Positions 36,083 through 45,354 of a stretch of 64,000 nucleotides of DNA are shown here, one piece after another. Numbering within the stretch: the first letter of the stretch is position 1; each line of letters opens with the position of its first letter. The stretch lies in contig NZ_JBCJKP010000001.1 of assembly GCF_039503195.1 (NCBI RefSeq), positions 930,001 to 994,000 of the forward strand, in the 5' to 3' direction. The notes beneath the pieces were generated by a model that did no database searches, had not been told where the DNA came from, and worked only from the letters and a program-made list of their open reading frames with translations. The DNA comes from Streptomyces mirabilis. Its GTDB lineage: Bacteria; Actinomycetota; Actinomycetes; Streptomycetales; Streptomycetaceae. The translations under genes and the position numbers were made by a program.

Positions 36083-37486
36083 GTGCGCGACTTCGACATG
36101 CTTGTCATCGGATCCGGCCCGGGTGGTCAGAAGGCCGCCATCGCTGCGGCCAAGCTCGGCCGCCGGGTCGCCGTCCTCGACCGCCCCGACATGGTCGGCG
36201 GGGTCTCCATCCACACCGGGACCATCCCCTCCAAGACCTTGCGCGAGGCGGTCCTCTATCTCACCGGCCTCACCCAACGCGATATGTACGGCCAGAGTTA
36301 CCGCCTCAAGGAGGACATCACCGTCGCCGACCTGACCGCGCGCACCCAGCACGTGGTCAGCCGCGAGGTCGACGTCATCCGCAGCCAGCTGTCCCGCAAC
36401 CACGTCTCCCTGTTCGCCGGCACCGGCCGCTTCGTGGACGACCACACGGTCGCCCTGATCGAAGCGAACGGCAACGAAAAGCTGCTGACCGCCGAGCACA
36501 TCGTGATCGCCACCGGCACCCGGCCGGCCCGTCCCGCGAGCGTCGCGTTCGACGGACGCACGATCATGGACTCGGACAACGTTCTCAACCTGGAGCAAGT
36601 GCCGCGCTCCATGGTCATCGTCGGGGCCGGGGTGATCGGCATGGAATACGCCTCCATGTTCGCGGCCCTCGGCAGCAAGATCACGGTGGTCGAGAAGCGG
36701 GCCGGGATGCTCGACTTCTGCGACGTCGAGGTGATCGAGTCGCTCAAGTACCACCTGCGGGACCTCGCCGTCACCTTCCGCTTCGGGGAGACGGTCGCCT
36801 CGGTCGAGCATCATCCCGGGGGCACTCTCACCGTCCTGGAGAGCGGCAAGAAGATCCCCGCGGACACCGTGATGTACTCCGCGGGCCGACAGGGCCTCAC
36901 CGACGAACTCGACCTGGACAAAGCCGGGTTGTCCGCCGACCCGCGCGGCCGTATCAAGGTCGACGAGAACTACCGCACCGAGGTGCCGCACATCTACGCG
37001 GTGGGCGACGTCATCGGCTTCCCGGCGCTGGCGGCGACCTCGATGGAGCAGGGACGTACGGCCGCGTACCACGCCTTCGGCGAGCCGGTGCATCCGATGC
37101 ACGACCTCCAGCCGATCGGCATCTACACCATCCCGGAGATCAGCTTCATCGGGCGCACCGAGGACCAGCTCACCGAGGAGTGCGTGCCTTTCGAGGTCGG
37201 CATCTCCCGTTACCGCGAACTGGCCCGAGGCCAGATCATCGGTGACTCGCACGGCATGCTCAAGCTCCTGGTCTCCCCGGACGACCGCAAGCTGCTCGGC
37301 GTGCACTGCTTCGGCACCGGGGCCACCGAGCTGATCCACATCGGGCAGTCCGTGATGGGGTGCGGCGGCACGGTCGACTACCTCGTCGACGCGGTGTTCA
37401 ACTACCCCACGCTGGCCGAGTCCTACAAGGTCGCCGCCCTGGACGCCACCAACAAGATCCGCCAGATAGACCGCCTGAGGGACTGA
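36083..37486 (+). CDS. sthA: Soluble pyridine nucleotide transhydrogenase (Si-specific)
   Basis: This 467-residue flavoprotein of the lipoamide dehydrogenase fold has FAD motif [17 protein letters not shown] and the diagnostic [19 protein letters not shown]. In SthA that segment replaces the redox-active CxxxxC. The NAD motif is [17 protein letters not shown], and [20 protein letters not shown] closes the FAD site. It balances NADPH and NADH in the cytoplasm. The gene starts at GTG 36083 after GGAGG and lies 82 bp after the glucarate dehydratase gene. This suggests coupling of sugar-acid breakdown to redox balance, though it may have its own promoter. Confidence 0.92.
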   Translation: MRDFDMLVIGSGPGGQKAAIAAAKLGRRVAVLDRPDMVGGVSIHTGTIPSKTLREAVLYLTGLTQRDMYGQSYRLKEDITVADLTARTQHVVSREVDVIRSQLSRNHVSLFAGTGRFVDDHTVALIEANGNEKLLTAEHIVIATGTRPARPASVAFDGRTIMDSDNVLNLEQVPRSMVIVGAGVIGMEYASMFAALGSKITVVEKRAGMLDFCDVEVIESLKYHLRDLAVTFRFGETVASVEHHPGGTLTVLESGKKIPADTVMYSAGRQGLTDELDLDKAGLSADPRGRIKVDENYRTEVPHIYAVGDVIGFPALAATSMEQGRTAAYHAFGEPVHPMHDLQPIGIYTIPEISFIGRTEDQLTEECVPFEVGISRYRELARGQIIGDSHGMLKLLVSPDDRKLLGVHCFGTGATELIHIGQSVMGCGGTVDYLVDAVFNYPTLAESYKVAALDATNKIRQIDRLRD

Positions 37487-37534
37487 CCGCCGCCGGGGCC
37501 CGGCGAGGCCCGTATCGAGGTCCGGCACGGGCGA

Positions 37535-37566
37535 GGCCCGGGGTGCCTGGTGAGGCACCCCGGGCC
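37535..37566. terminator. Strong hairpin between convergent sthA and ABC permease genes
   Basis: Fourteen-base perfect arms (GGCCCGGGGTGCCT at 37535-37548 and its complement at 37553-37566) surround a GGTG loop. It lies between two convergent stop codons and should terminate in both directions. Confidence 0.8.
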
Positions 37567-37580
37567 CGCTCACGCCGAGG

Positions 37581-40151
37581 TCATTCCCTCGCGCCGATCG
37601 CCTCGACCGGCCGGATCCTCAGCAGCATCCGCGTCGGCAGCATCGTGCCCGCGGCCGCGAGAGCCGCCGTCGCGCCGGCGATCGCCAGGTAGCCGAGGCC
37701 GGGTACGGCCGGGATCGGGGTGCCGCTCACCGCCAACGACACGAGGACGAGTGGGAACGCGGAGAGCAGGGTCCCGATGCCCACCCCGGCCGCGATGACG
37801 ATGACGCTCTCCCGCCGCATCATGCCCGCGACCTGCCCGCGCGCCGTGCCGGACAGCCGCAGCAGAGCGAACTCGCGGCGTCGCGCGGCCGTGCTCATCG
37901 CCAGCGTGTTGACGACGGTGATCGCCGTGTAGGCGATGATCACGCCGACGACGAGGTAGTTGACCCACGCGTTCGCCCGCTGTTCCGCGAGCTGGTCGTC
38001 GACGGCGAGGCCGTCCCGGAGCACCGTGCCGGGGTAGGCCGCGGCCAGGTGCGACAGGGCCTGGGTCAGGTCGGGTGCCGAGGCGGCGGAGCGTACGAGG
38101 ACGGACTCGTCGACCTTCCCTGTGGTGTGGGCGAGCAACAGGTCGTGGTCCACGGTCACGTCGGTGAATCCGAAGCCGCGTTCGTACACGGCGACGACCT
38201 TGGCCCGCAACGGGGTGCCGTCGCCGAGGTGGAGCCGGGCGGTGTCGCCGACGCCGAGCCCGAGCCAGGAGGCCGTGGTGGTGCTGATCGCCACGGTGTC
38301 CCGTGACAGGGCCTTCATGTTCCCTTCCCGCGGCCGCAGATCGAGGGCGCTGCCGAGCGCCCGGGGATCCACGCCCTGCGCGCTGAGCGAGACGGACTCC
38401 TGGGCGCCCAGCATCCTGCCCATGGCGACGACCTTGGACCTGACCAGTCCGGTGGCCGACACCACCTGTTTCATGCCCCTCGCCTTCTCGGCGAGTTCGG
38501 GTGACACTCCGGACGGCGCGGTGAGGACGTGGTCGGCGACGAGCCCGGCCCGCAGCTGGTCGGCCGACTCCCTGAGCCCGGTGGTCTGCGCGAAGACGAC
38601 GGTCGACGAGAAGGAGACGGCGAGCACGAGCGGGGTGATCGCGCCGGCCAGCCGGACCACGTTGGCCCGGGTGTTGGCCGCCGCGAGGTAGCCGGTGACA
38701 CCGGTCCGGTTCAGCAGCGGGGCAAGGAGGCGTACGGCGGTACGGGAGACCAGCGGGCCGAGGACGGCGACCGCGACGACGAGGACGAGGACGAGGGAGT
38801 TGGCGAGCCCGACGAGGGTGAAGAAGTCGGCGTCCTGTGCCAGTCCGGTGACGAAGATCCCGGCCGACAGCACGAGCAGCACACCGCCGGTGATCCGGCG
38901 TCCGCGGCCGAGCCCCGGGGTCTCCACGGCGGCCTCGCCGAGCGCCTCGGTGGGCCGGATCCGGGTCGCGCGATGCGCGGCGGACACCACCGCGACCAGC
39001 GCGGTCAGGACGGTGACGAGCACCGCCGCGAGGAAGGGCAGGGGGCTGAGGGCGAGCCCGAAGTCGGAGGGCACGATGCCGTGTCCGGCGAACCGGTCGC
39101 GCAGCCAGTACACGAGGAGCAGACCCGCCGGGCAGCCGACCGCTCCGGCGAGCAGGCCGGTGGCGGCGGCCTCGGCGGCGACCATGCGCCGGATCTGGCC
39201 CGGGGTGGTGCCGATCGCGCGCAGCAGGGCGATCTCCCGGCGGCGGTGTCGGATCGACAGGGACGTGGTGGCGTACAGGACGAAGACGGCGACGAGCAGG
39301 ACGTTGCCGCCGATCGCGGCCGCCAGGACGACGAGGTTGGAGCCGCTGACGGTGACGTCGAGGAACTCGGCCCGTCCGCGCCCCTCCCCGGTGTGCACGG
39401 CGAGGGTGTCGTCGTGGAGCGCGGCCTGGATGGCGCCGGCGAGTCGGTGCGGTGACGCGCCGGGCGCGGCGAGGACGCCGAAGGCCTGGACGGAGGCTTC
39501 GGGAACCGACCGGCGCAGGGTCGCGTCGGCCAGGAACGCCACGGACCGACGGGGGGCGCCGCCGTCCTTCAGGGCGACCAGTCCGGCGACCTGGAAGGTG
39601 CGGGGCACCGAGGTGGTCATCAGACGGATGTCGTCGCCGGGGCGGACGTCCGCCTGCGCGGCGAGTTCGGTGTCCAGGACGATCTCTCCGGCGGCGCGGG
39701 GCGCGTGACCGGTGATCAGACGGAAGTCGCCGAGGCCCAGGCTCGACCAGTTGTGCGCCTCCACCCCCGCGCCGTGGTGTCCCGGCACCGGCTGACCGGC
39801 ATCGGTCACCAGCCGCACCGGGGCGCCCACGTCCGTGATCACCGCCTTCGCTCCGTCCACGCCGGTGATCCGGTCGGCCGACGAGGCCCGCAGCGGTACG
39901 CGTTCGGGCAGCGGTTGGGACTCCTTCACGGTCGATCCGTCGAGGTCCTTGAAGGTCAGTTCGACCTCCTGGCGGCCCGTGACGACGACGTCGGCCGCCG
40001 CGTACCGCTCGGCGGAGGATCCGGCCCGTATGCCCGACTCCAGCAGGATCCCGCACGCGCTCAGGACGGCGGCGCCCAGCAGCAGGGCGACGAAGGTGCC
40101 GACGAAACCGCCCTTGCGGGCCTTGAGCGTCAGCAGGGCGAGACTCAGCAT
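37581..40151 (-). CDS. ABC transporter permease, FtsX/MacB-like
   Basis: This 856-residue membrane protein has an N-terminal helix (GTFVALLLGAAVLSACGILL) and a large extracytoplasmic domain. Two FtsX-like membrane blocks follow, each with three helices (for example LVVLAAAIGGNVLLVAVFVLY and YLVVGVIIAYTAITVVNTLAMS), separated by a second extracytoplasmic region. The length and double FtsX plan match Streptomyces exporters for peptides, lipids or antibiotics. It directly follows the ATPase gene and overlaps its stop region by 7 bp. Together they form a complete transporter, probably controlled by the divergent two-component system. Confidence 0.9.
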   Translation of the reverse strand: MLSLALLTLKARKGGFVGTFVALLLGAAVLSACGILLESGIRAGSSAERYAAADVVVTGRQEVELTFKDLDGSTVKESQPLPERVPLRASSADRITGVDGAKAVITDVGAPVRLVTDAGQPVPGHHGAGVEAHNWSSLGLGDFRLITGHAPRAAGEIVLDTELAAQADVRPGDDIRLMTTSVPRTFQVAGLVALKDGGAPRRSVAFLADATLRRSVPEASVQAFGVLAAPGASPHRLAGAIQAALHDDTLAVHTGEGRGRAEFLDVTVSGSNLVVLAAAIGGNVLLVAVFVLYATTSLSIRHRRREIALLRAIGTTPGQIRRMVAAEAAATGLLAGAVGCPAGLLLVYWLRDRFAGHGIVPSDFGLALSPLPFLAAVLVTVLTALVAVVSAAHRATRIRPTEALGEAAVETPGLGRGRRITGGVLLVLSAGIFVTGLAQDADFFTLVGLANSLVLVLVVAVAVLGPLVSRTAVRLLAPLLNRTGVTGYLAAANTRANVVRLAGAITPLVLAVSFSSTVVFAQTTGLRESADQLRAGLVADHVLTAPSGVSPELAEKARGMKQVVSATGLVRSKVVAMGRMLGAQESVSLSAQGVDPRALGSALDLRPREGNMKALSRDTVAISTTTASWLGLGVGDTARLHLGDGTPLRAKVVAVYERGFGFTDVTVDHDLLLAHTTGKVDESVLVRSAASAPDLTQALSHLAAAYPGTVLRDGLAVDDQLAEQRANAWVNYLVVGVIIAYTAITVVNTLAMSTAARRREFALLRLSGTARGQVAGMMRRESVIVIAAGVGIGTLLSAFPLVLVSLAVSGTPIPAVPGLGYLAIAGATAALAAAGTMLPTRMLLRIRPVEAIGARE

Positions 40152-40921
40152 CGGGCGGCCCTGCGCAGGCCGGCCATGACGTCCGCGACGCGGTCGGCGC
40201 TCGGCTCGGTCAAGGCGTCGACGAGGTGCCCCGCGCTCAGGAAGAGAGCGTGGTCGGTGTGTGCGGCGGCCACCGGATCGTGGGTGACCATGACCACCGT
40301 CTGATGCAGATCGGTGACCGCCTGCCGCAGCAGCCCCAGGATGTCCCGTGCGGTCTCCGGATCGAGCGCCCCGGTCGGCTCGTCGGCGAAGATCACCTCG
40401 GGCCGGGTGACCAGGGCGCGCGCGATCGCCACCCGCTGCTGCTGGCCGCCGGACAGCTGGGCGGGCAAGCGCGCGAGCCGGTCGCCGAGGTCGACGGCCT
40501 TCACGATGTGGTCGTACCAGCCCGCGTCGACCTGCCGTCCGGCCAGCCGCAGGGGCAGCGTGATGTTCTGCTCGACGGTCAGCGAGGGCAGCAGGTTGAA
40601 CGCCTGGAACACGAAGCCGATGCGGGTGCGCCGCAGCTCCGTGAGCCGTCGCTCCTTCAGTGTCGACAGGTCCTGTGCGCCCAGCCGGACCGAGCCCGAG
40701 GTGGGCCGGTCGAGGCCCGCCGCGCAGTGCAGGAAGGTGCTCTTGCCGGATCCCGAAGGGCCCATCACGGCCGTGAACGTGCCGGGGGCGATGCCCGCGC
40801 CGATCTTGTCGAGCGCCAGGACGGCCGAGGGGCCGTCGCCGTACCGCTTGGTCACGTCCGTCAGCTGCACCGCGTACCGGCCGTCGGTCGGCCCGTCCGG
40901 TTGTTGGCCCCAAGACCGCAC
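40145..40921 (-). CDS. ABC transporter ATP-binding protein, MacB/LolD-like
   Basis: This 258-residue ATPase has Walker [10 protein letters not shown], the Q-loop [11 protein letters not shown], the signature [15 protein letters not shown], Walker [16 protein letters not shown] and the H-loop VTHDP. It energises the FtsX-like permease encoded next. I chose GTG at 40921, which has GAGGAGGAG five bases upstream and starts just before the first conserved strand. Longer versions would include a repetitive artefact from the 15-bp tandem repeat upstream. Confidence 0.92.
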   Translation of the reverse strand: MRSWGQQPDGPTDGRYAVQLTDVTKRYGDGPSAVLALDKIGAGIAPGTFTAVMGPSGSGKSTFLHCAAGLDRPTSGSVRLGAQDLSTLKERRLTELRRTRIGFVFQAFNLLPSLTVEQNITLPLRLAGRQVDAGWYDHIVKAVDLGDRLARLPAQLSGGQQQRVAIARALVTRPEVIFADEPTGALDPETARDILGLLRQAVTDLHQTVVMVTHDPVAAAHTDHALFLSAGHLVDALTEPSADRVADVMAGLRRAARC

Positions 40922-40945
40922 TGTGACTCCTCCTCGACTCTCAAA

Positions 40946-41005
40946 TGCCGACTTCTCAAGTTCCGGCTGCCAACGTTCCGGCTTCTCAAGTTCCGGCTTC
41001 TCGCA
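40946..41005. repeat. 15-bp tandem repeat in the divergent promoter region
   Basis: There are four consecutive 15-bp units related to TTCCGGCTTCTCAAG; units 3 and 4 are nearly identical and units 1 and 2 are more diverged. The array lies 25 bp upstream of the ATPase start codon, in the gap shared with the sensor kinase gene. Confidence 0.75.
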
Positions 41006-41265
41006 CGGCGTTCCGTGAGTGGTGCTCCCAGTCCAGCGGCGGCAACGGGCCGCGGCCTCGGCCGCACCGTCGAACCGTGGTCTCCGCCGGTCGGGCGAGA
41101 TCCGCGATGCCCTCCGTCGTACGGAGGAGGGCAGGGTCTCCTCGCGCCGCCGGCCGCGCGGGGCGCCTCCTCCTTGCGGAGGATGCCGCCGCGGAGGAGA
41201 CCGGCGGCGCGCTCTCACCCTCAGGGCAGATCAGGGCACCGGGTGAGCCGTCTAACGTGGGGCGC

Positions 41266-42570
41266 ATGGACCTGATGGACTCGTTCGCCGGGCGCCGTGT
41301 GCCCCCGGCCGTCACCGACGCGGGTCTGGCCCTGCTGCTCATCGCCGGATGCGCGGCCACGCCGCTGGCGATCCCGCCCGGCGGGCCCGAACTGCGTTCG
41401 CCGGATACCTGGTTCCTGGTGCTCGTGCTGGTGTCCGCGCTGCCGCTCGCCTTCCACCGCCGGGCTCCGCTGCCCGCGCTGCTGGTGATGTCGGCGGCGG
41501 CCGCCGCGCTCCAGGGCCTCCACTACATCCCGCAGCTCTCCGGACCCGAGGGCACCTCCATCGGACCGACCTACGTGGGCGTGGCCACGGGCGTGTTCCT
41601 CACCGCCGTACGGTCCACCCCCCGTACGGCGACCCTGGTCGTGGCGGTACTCATTCCGGCCGCGGCCGTCACCGAGTCGCTGCTCGCGCCGACCGGGTAC
41701 CGCGTCACCACCCTGCTGATCGAGACGGTGCTGCTGGTCGCCGCGTGGGCGCTGGGCCGGCTCTCCGGGGCACGCGCCGCCATCCGGAACCAGGCGCTGG
41801 AACGGGCCGCTGCGATCGAGCGCGAACAGGTCGCCAACGCGCGCGCCGCCGTGATGGAGGAACGGGCCCGGATCGCCCGCGAGTTGCACGACATCGTCGC
41901 CCACAACGTCAGTCTCATGGTGGTGCAGACCATCGCCGCCGACCGGGTCCAGGACCGCGACAGCGCCAAGGCCCACGAACTGCACGGCACCGTCGAGGAG
42001 ACGGGACGGGCCACCGTCACCGAGCTGCGCAGGCTCCTTGACGTGCTGCGGACCGACGAAGAGGCGGAGAGCGACCCGAACAAGGAACCGCCCCAGCCCA
42101 CCGTCGACGCCCTGCCGGCGCTCGTGGAGTCGGTGCGCGCCGCCGGTCTCCAGGTCGAGTTCGACACCAGGGGAACGCCCGCCGAGCTCCCGGCGGGTTC
42201 ACAACTCGCCGTCTACCGCGTCGTGCAGGAAGCCCTCACCAACACCCTCAAGCACGCCGGTCACACGCACACCGCGCTGACCGTCTCCTGGGAGCCGGAG
42301 CGGCACCGGCTCACCCTGCGGCTCTGCGACGACGGGCCGCGGCAGGGAGACGAGACACCTCGGCCGCCCAAGCCGACGAGGGGTTCCGGCCACGGTCTGG
42401 TCGGTATGCGGGAACGGATCGGCGCCGTGGGCGGCTCCCTGCACACCGGCAACCGCCCGGGCGGCGGATACTGCGTCCACGCGGTCGTCCCGCTCCCCTC
42501 CCCCGAACCCGACCCCCAGCACGAAGGGCACTCCCCGCATGCAAGCCATCCGCGTCCTGCTGGTCGATGA
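41266..42570 (+). CDS. Two-component sensor histidine kinase (NarX/DesK-type)
   Basis: This 434-residue membrane kinase has about five to six hydrophobic helices in residues 15-165. A HisKA_3 dimerisation domain follows, with the phosphoacceptor in ARIARELHDIVAHNVSLMVVQ. The ATPase domain has QLAVYRVVQEALTNTLKHAG and GSGHGLVGMRERIGAVGG. It should phosphorylate the response regulator encoded next, with which it overlaps by 32 bp. It is divergent from an ABC exporter, a common arrangement for systems that sense cell-envelope stress or peptides. The ATG at 41266 follows GGGGCGC, a modest ribosome-binding site. Confidence 0.92.
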   Translation: MDLMDSFAGRRVPPAVTDAGLALLLIAGCAATPLAIPPGGPELRSPDTWFLVLVLVSALPLAFHRRAPLPALLVMSAAAAALQGLHYIPQLSGPEGTSIGPTYVGVATGVFLTAVRSTPRTATLVVAVLIPAAAVTESLLAPTGYRVTTLLIETVLLVAAWALGRLSGARAAIRNQALERAAAIEREQVANARAAVMEERARIARELHDIVAHNVSLMVVQTIAADRVQDRDSAKAHELHGTVEETGRATVTELRRLLDVLRTDEEAESDPNKEPPQPTVDALPALVESVRAAGLQVEFDTRGTPAELPAGSQLAVYRVVQEALTNTLKHAGHTHTALTVSWEPERHRLTLRLCDDGPRQGDETPRPPKPTRGSGHGLVGMRERIGAVGGSLHTGNRPGGGYCVHAVVPLPSPEPDPQHEGHSPHASHPRPAGR

Positions 42571-43210
42571 CCAGCCCATGATCCGGACGGGATTCCGGCT
42601 CATCCTCGAGGCCGAACCGGACATCGTCGTCGTCGGCGAGGCGTCGGACGGCGTGGCCGCCGTCGAGCGCGCCGAGGCCCTCACCCCGGACGTCGTCCTG
42701 ATGGACATCCGGATGCCGCACATGGACGGTGTGGAGGCCACCCGCCGGATCGTGGGAACGGGTTCACCCAGCCGGATCGTCATCCTCACCACCTTCGACC
42801 TGGACGCGCACGTCGTGGACGCCCTGCGCGCCGGGGCCAGCGGTTTCCTGGTCAAGGACGGTCCCGCCGACTCTCTGGTGAGCGCCATCCGTACAGTGGC
42901 CGGCGGTGAGGCCGTACTCTCCCCGCGCGTCACCCACCGGCTGCTGGACCGCTTCGCCCACCTCGCCGCGCCCGCGACGTCGGCCGTGCCGACGAAGCTC
43001 GACGCCCTGACCGGGCGCGAACTCGACGTGCTGCGCGCCCTCACCCGTGGTCTGTCCAACGCGGAGATCGCGCTCGAACTCGGTGTGGGTGAGACCACGG
43101 TCAAGACGCACGTCGCCCACATCCTGGAGAAGTACCAGCTGCGCGATCGCGTCCAGGCCGTGATCCTGGCGTACGACTGCGGCCTGGTCGTCCCGCGCGG
43201 CACGTCCTGA
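42539..43210 (+). CDS. LuxR/NarL-family response regulator
   Basis: This 223-residue protein has a receiver domain with the acidic pocket (LLVDDQPM), the phospho-aspartate in PDVVLMDIRMPHMDG and the lysine in FLVKDGPADSL. A C-terminal LuxR helix-turn-helix follows (LTGRELDVLRALTRGLSNAEIALELGVGETTVKTHVAHILEK). It overlaps the kinase gene and completes the two-component system, which probably activates the divergent ABC exporter operon. Confidence 0.93.
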   Translation: MQAIRVLLVDDQPMIRTGFRLILEAEPDIVVVGEASDGVAAVERAEALTPDVVLMDIRMPHMDGVEATRRIVGTGSPSRIVILTTFDLDAHVVDALRAGASGFLVKDGPADSLVSAIRTVAGGEAVLSPRVTHRLLDRFAHLAAPATSAVPTKLDALTGRELDVLRALTRGLSNAEIALELGVGETTVKTHVAHILEKYQLRDRVQAVILAYDCGLVVPRGTS

Positions 43211-43250
43211 CGGGGCCTCGGGGCGCGAGCGCCTGACCATCGCATGGCAC

Positions 43251-43275
43251 GCCCGCGTGATCACCGATCGCGGGC
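43251..43275. terminator. Hairpin between convergent response regulator and TetR genes
   Basis: GCCCGCG (43251-43257) and CGCGGGC (43269-43275) form a 7-bp stem with an 11-base loop in the 81-bp gap between convergent stop codons. Confidence 0.45.
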
Positions 43276-43291
43276 ACGGGGAGCGCCACGG

Positions 43292-43906
43292 TCAGCGCGG
43301 GCTGTGGCGCTCCGCCGTCACGCGCAGGTACTCGATACCGGTGTCGAGCGCGGCCTTCAGGTGGGTCGAGTCGCCCGTGGACATCATCACCGACACGCCT
43401 CCCTGGACTCCGGCCAGCAGTGCGGCGGCCGTCGTGTCGACGTCGAGGGTGGGCGACACCAGGCCACGCGCCCGGAGCGCGCGTATGCCCCGGGCGAGTT
43501 GCTCCTGCCACTGACGCATCAGCTCGGCCACGATGGCCCGTGCGCCCGGCCGGGATCGCCCGACCTGGAGGAACAGGGATCCCAACGGGCACTGATCACC
43601 CTGGCGTTCATAGCGTTCCACGACCGCGTCCCGCCACTGGTACCAGGACTCCCAGGAGTCCAGGCATCCCAGATGCGGCTGCTGGTCCTCCAGGACGCGG
43701 TCCGCCTCGAACTGTGCCACCGCCAGCAGTAGTTCGTCCTTGCCTTCGGGGAAGTAGTGGAAGAGCTGGCTCTTGCTCGTGCCGGTCCGGGCGCGGATGT
43801 CGTCGAGGGTGGTGAAGGCGACACCCCTTTCGCGGAGCACCTCGGCGGCACCCTCGACGATGCGGGCCCGCGTGGCCCGGCCTTTCGTGGTCGGCACGTG
43901 CGACAT
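43292..43906 (-). CDS. TetR/AcrR family transcriptional repressor
   Basis: This 204-residue protein has an N-terminal helix-turn-helix (ATRARIVEGAAEVLRERGVA, TLDDIRARTGTSKSQLFHYFPEGKDELLLAV). An all-helical ligand domain follows, including CPLGSLFLQVG, typical of repressors next to short-chain dehydrogenases. GGAGGGAG precedes the ATG at 43906. It is divergent from the SDR gene and two matching inverted repeats lie in the gap, so it very likely represses both. Confidence 0.9.
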   Translation of the reverse strand: MSHVPTTKGRATRARIVEGAAEVLRERGVAFTTLDDIRARTGTSKSQLFHYFPEGKDELLLAVAQFEADRVLEDQQPHLGCLDSWESWYQWRDAVVERYERQGDQCPLGSLFLQVGRSRPGARAIVAELMRQWQEQLARGIRALRARGLVSPTLDVDTTAAALLAGVQGGVSVMMSTGDSTHLKAALDTGIEYLRVTAERHSPR

Positions 43907-43989
43907 GGCGTGCTCCCTCCATCCCTGGACCGGCGTACGGACCCGACTCACTGAAGCGACTCGCTGGACCGAACTCACTGCTGACTCAC

Positions 43990-44005
43990 TGGACCGATGA
44001 GTCCA
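43990..44005. promoter_or_regulatory. TetR operator 1 (TGGAC-N6-GTCCA)
   Basis: TGGACCGATGAGTCCA is an inverted repeat with 5-bp arms and a 6-base centre, followed by TTTTA. It matches the second site at 44033-44048 in arms, spacing and flanks (ACTGGAC before, TTTT after). Confidence 0.7.
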
Positions 44006-44032
44006 TTTTATGTCCTCACAGGCGCCCCAGAC

Positions 44033-44048
44033 TGGACTTGCCGGTCCA
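44033..44048. promoter_or_regulatory. TetR operator 2 (TGGAC-N6-GTCCA)
   Basis: TGGACTTGCCGGTCCA has the same arms as the site 43 bp away, about four helical turns centre to centre. Both are in the 247-bp gap between the divergent TetR and SDR genes. Confidence 0.7.
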
Positions 44049-44153
44049 TTTTTACCGATGCACAGTGGGTCGCGCGGTTCAGCCCACTGGTGGACCGCCG
44101 TACGGAGCCGGTCGGCCTGCCCGGCCGCGGAGAGCGGGACGAGGGACCACATC

Positions 44154-44923
44154 ATGGGTGAACGACTGCACAACAAGACCGCGCTCGTCACGGGCTCGAC
44201 GAGCAATATCGGGCGGGCGATCGCCGAGGCGTTCGCCGCCGAGGGGGCCCATGTCATCGTGTCGGGGCGCGATCGGGAGCGGGCGGCCCGGGTCGTCGAA
44301 GGCATCCGCGCCGCCGGCGGGCGGGCCGATTTCCTCGTGGCGGACCTCGACGGCAGTGCCGGGGCCTCCCGGGACCTGGCCGAGCGGGCACGCAGGTCCC
44401 TCGGCGGGCGCATCGACATCCTGGTGAACAACGCCGGCATCTACCCGGGCGCCGTGACCACCGCCACGGACGAGGAGACCTTCGACCGGGTCTACGCGGT
44501 GAACGTCAAGGCACCGTTCTTCCTGACCGCCGCCGTCGCACCGGCCATGGCGGAGGCCGGAGGGGGCAGCATCATCAATCTCGGGTCATGGGTCGCGCGC
44601 CTGGGTATTCCGGTCGGCGCGCTCTACAGCTCCACCAAGGGGGCCATGGAGACACTCACCCGGGCATGGGCCGCGGAGTTCGGACCGCGGGGAGTGCGGG
44701 TGAACGCCATCTCGCCTGGCGTGATCCTCCCCGCACCGCGGAAGGGAGCGAACCGCATCCCGGCGAGGTCATGATGAAGGGGACACCGGCCGGCGAAGTC
44801 GGCAGCCCGGACGCCATCGCGCGCGCCGCCGTCTGGCTGGCCGGTGACGAGGCCTCCTTCGTGCACGGATCGGTGGTGGACGTCGACGGCGGTCGCGTGG
44901 GTGCCGCCGTCATCGCCGTGTGA
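44154..44923 (+). pseudogene. Short-chain dehydrogenase/reductase, frameshifted near the C-terminus
   Basis: The Rossmann motif TGSTSNIGRAIAEAFA, the NNAG motif (ILVNNAGIYPG) and the catalytic Ser and Tyr-xxx-Lys (GSWVARL, YSSTKGA) are in the first frame. So is VRVNAISPGVILPAP. One base is missing between about 44735 and 44745. The last part lies in the next frame (EGSEPHPGEVMMKGTPAGEVGSP, then FVHGSVVDVDGG). Repaired, the enzyme would have about 256 residues. As read, it stops at 44774 with 206 residues, lacking the substrate-binding helix. It is an NAD(P)-dependent alcohol/ketone oxidoreductase probably controlled by the divergent TetR. Confidence 0.85.
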
Positions 44924-45354
44924 GTCACCGCAGGCCGTTTCCCTCACTCCACGGCAAGGACCAACACGTCCCGGCTTGGAGTCCGTGGCGGGAGACGCGC
45001 GGGGCTGACCACGCGTATCGACGTGTCTCTCCGCACAGTTGGGGCCCGGCAAGCGCCGGGTACCTGAGGCGGACGGGACGGAAAGACCCCGTACCGGGCC
45101 CGGATGTCACCGATCCCTGGCAGGCGGCGGACCAGCGGCTGGACGCGGCCGCGCCGGCCCCCGCACTGCGCCGGGCCCCGGCCGAACTGCCCGTCACCCG
45201 TCACCCGTCACCCGTCAGACGTTCCTGTCAGTGGGCTTCACCGACGAGATCGGCTGACGTCCGAAGCGGGACCGGCGTCTGGCCCGGTCCCGCACGACAC
45301 ACCGCGCGCCGGACGCGGCACTTGATACCCGGGGGGCCGTTGCGCCACCGGTCG
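44924..45354. other. Gene-free interval with heptamer array
   Basis: I see no credible gene in these 431 bp between the SDR gene and the sigma factor gene. It contains the CCCGTCA array at 45190-45217. The rest is GC-rich without clear structure. Confidence 0.4.
45190..45217. repeat. Heptamer array (CCCGTCA x4)
   Basis: There are four perfect copies of CCCGTCA head to tail. The unit differs by one base from the CCTGTCA array at 33176-33203, which has the same copy number. Confidence 0.8.

Noticed and set aside
45076..45091. A 16-base match to the conserved 23S rRNA sequence GGACGGAAAGACCCCG.
   Set aside because: The flanking bases do not continue to resemble 23S rRNA on either side, so it is most likely chance in GC-rich DNA.
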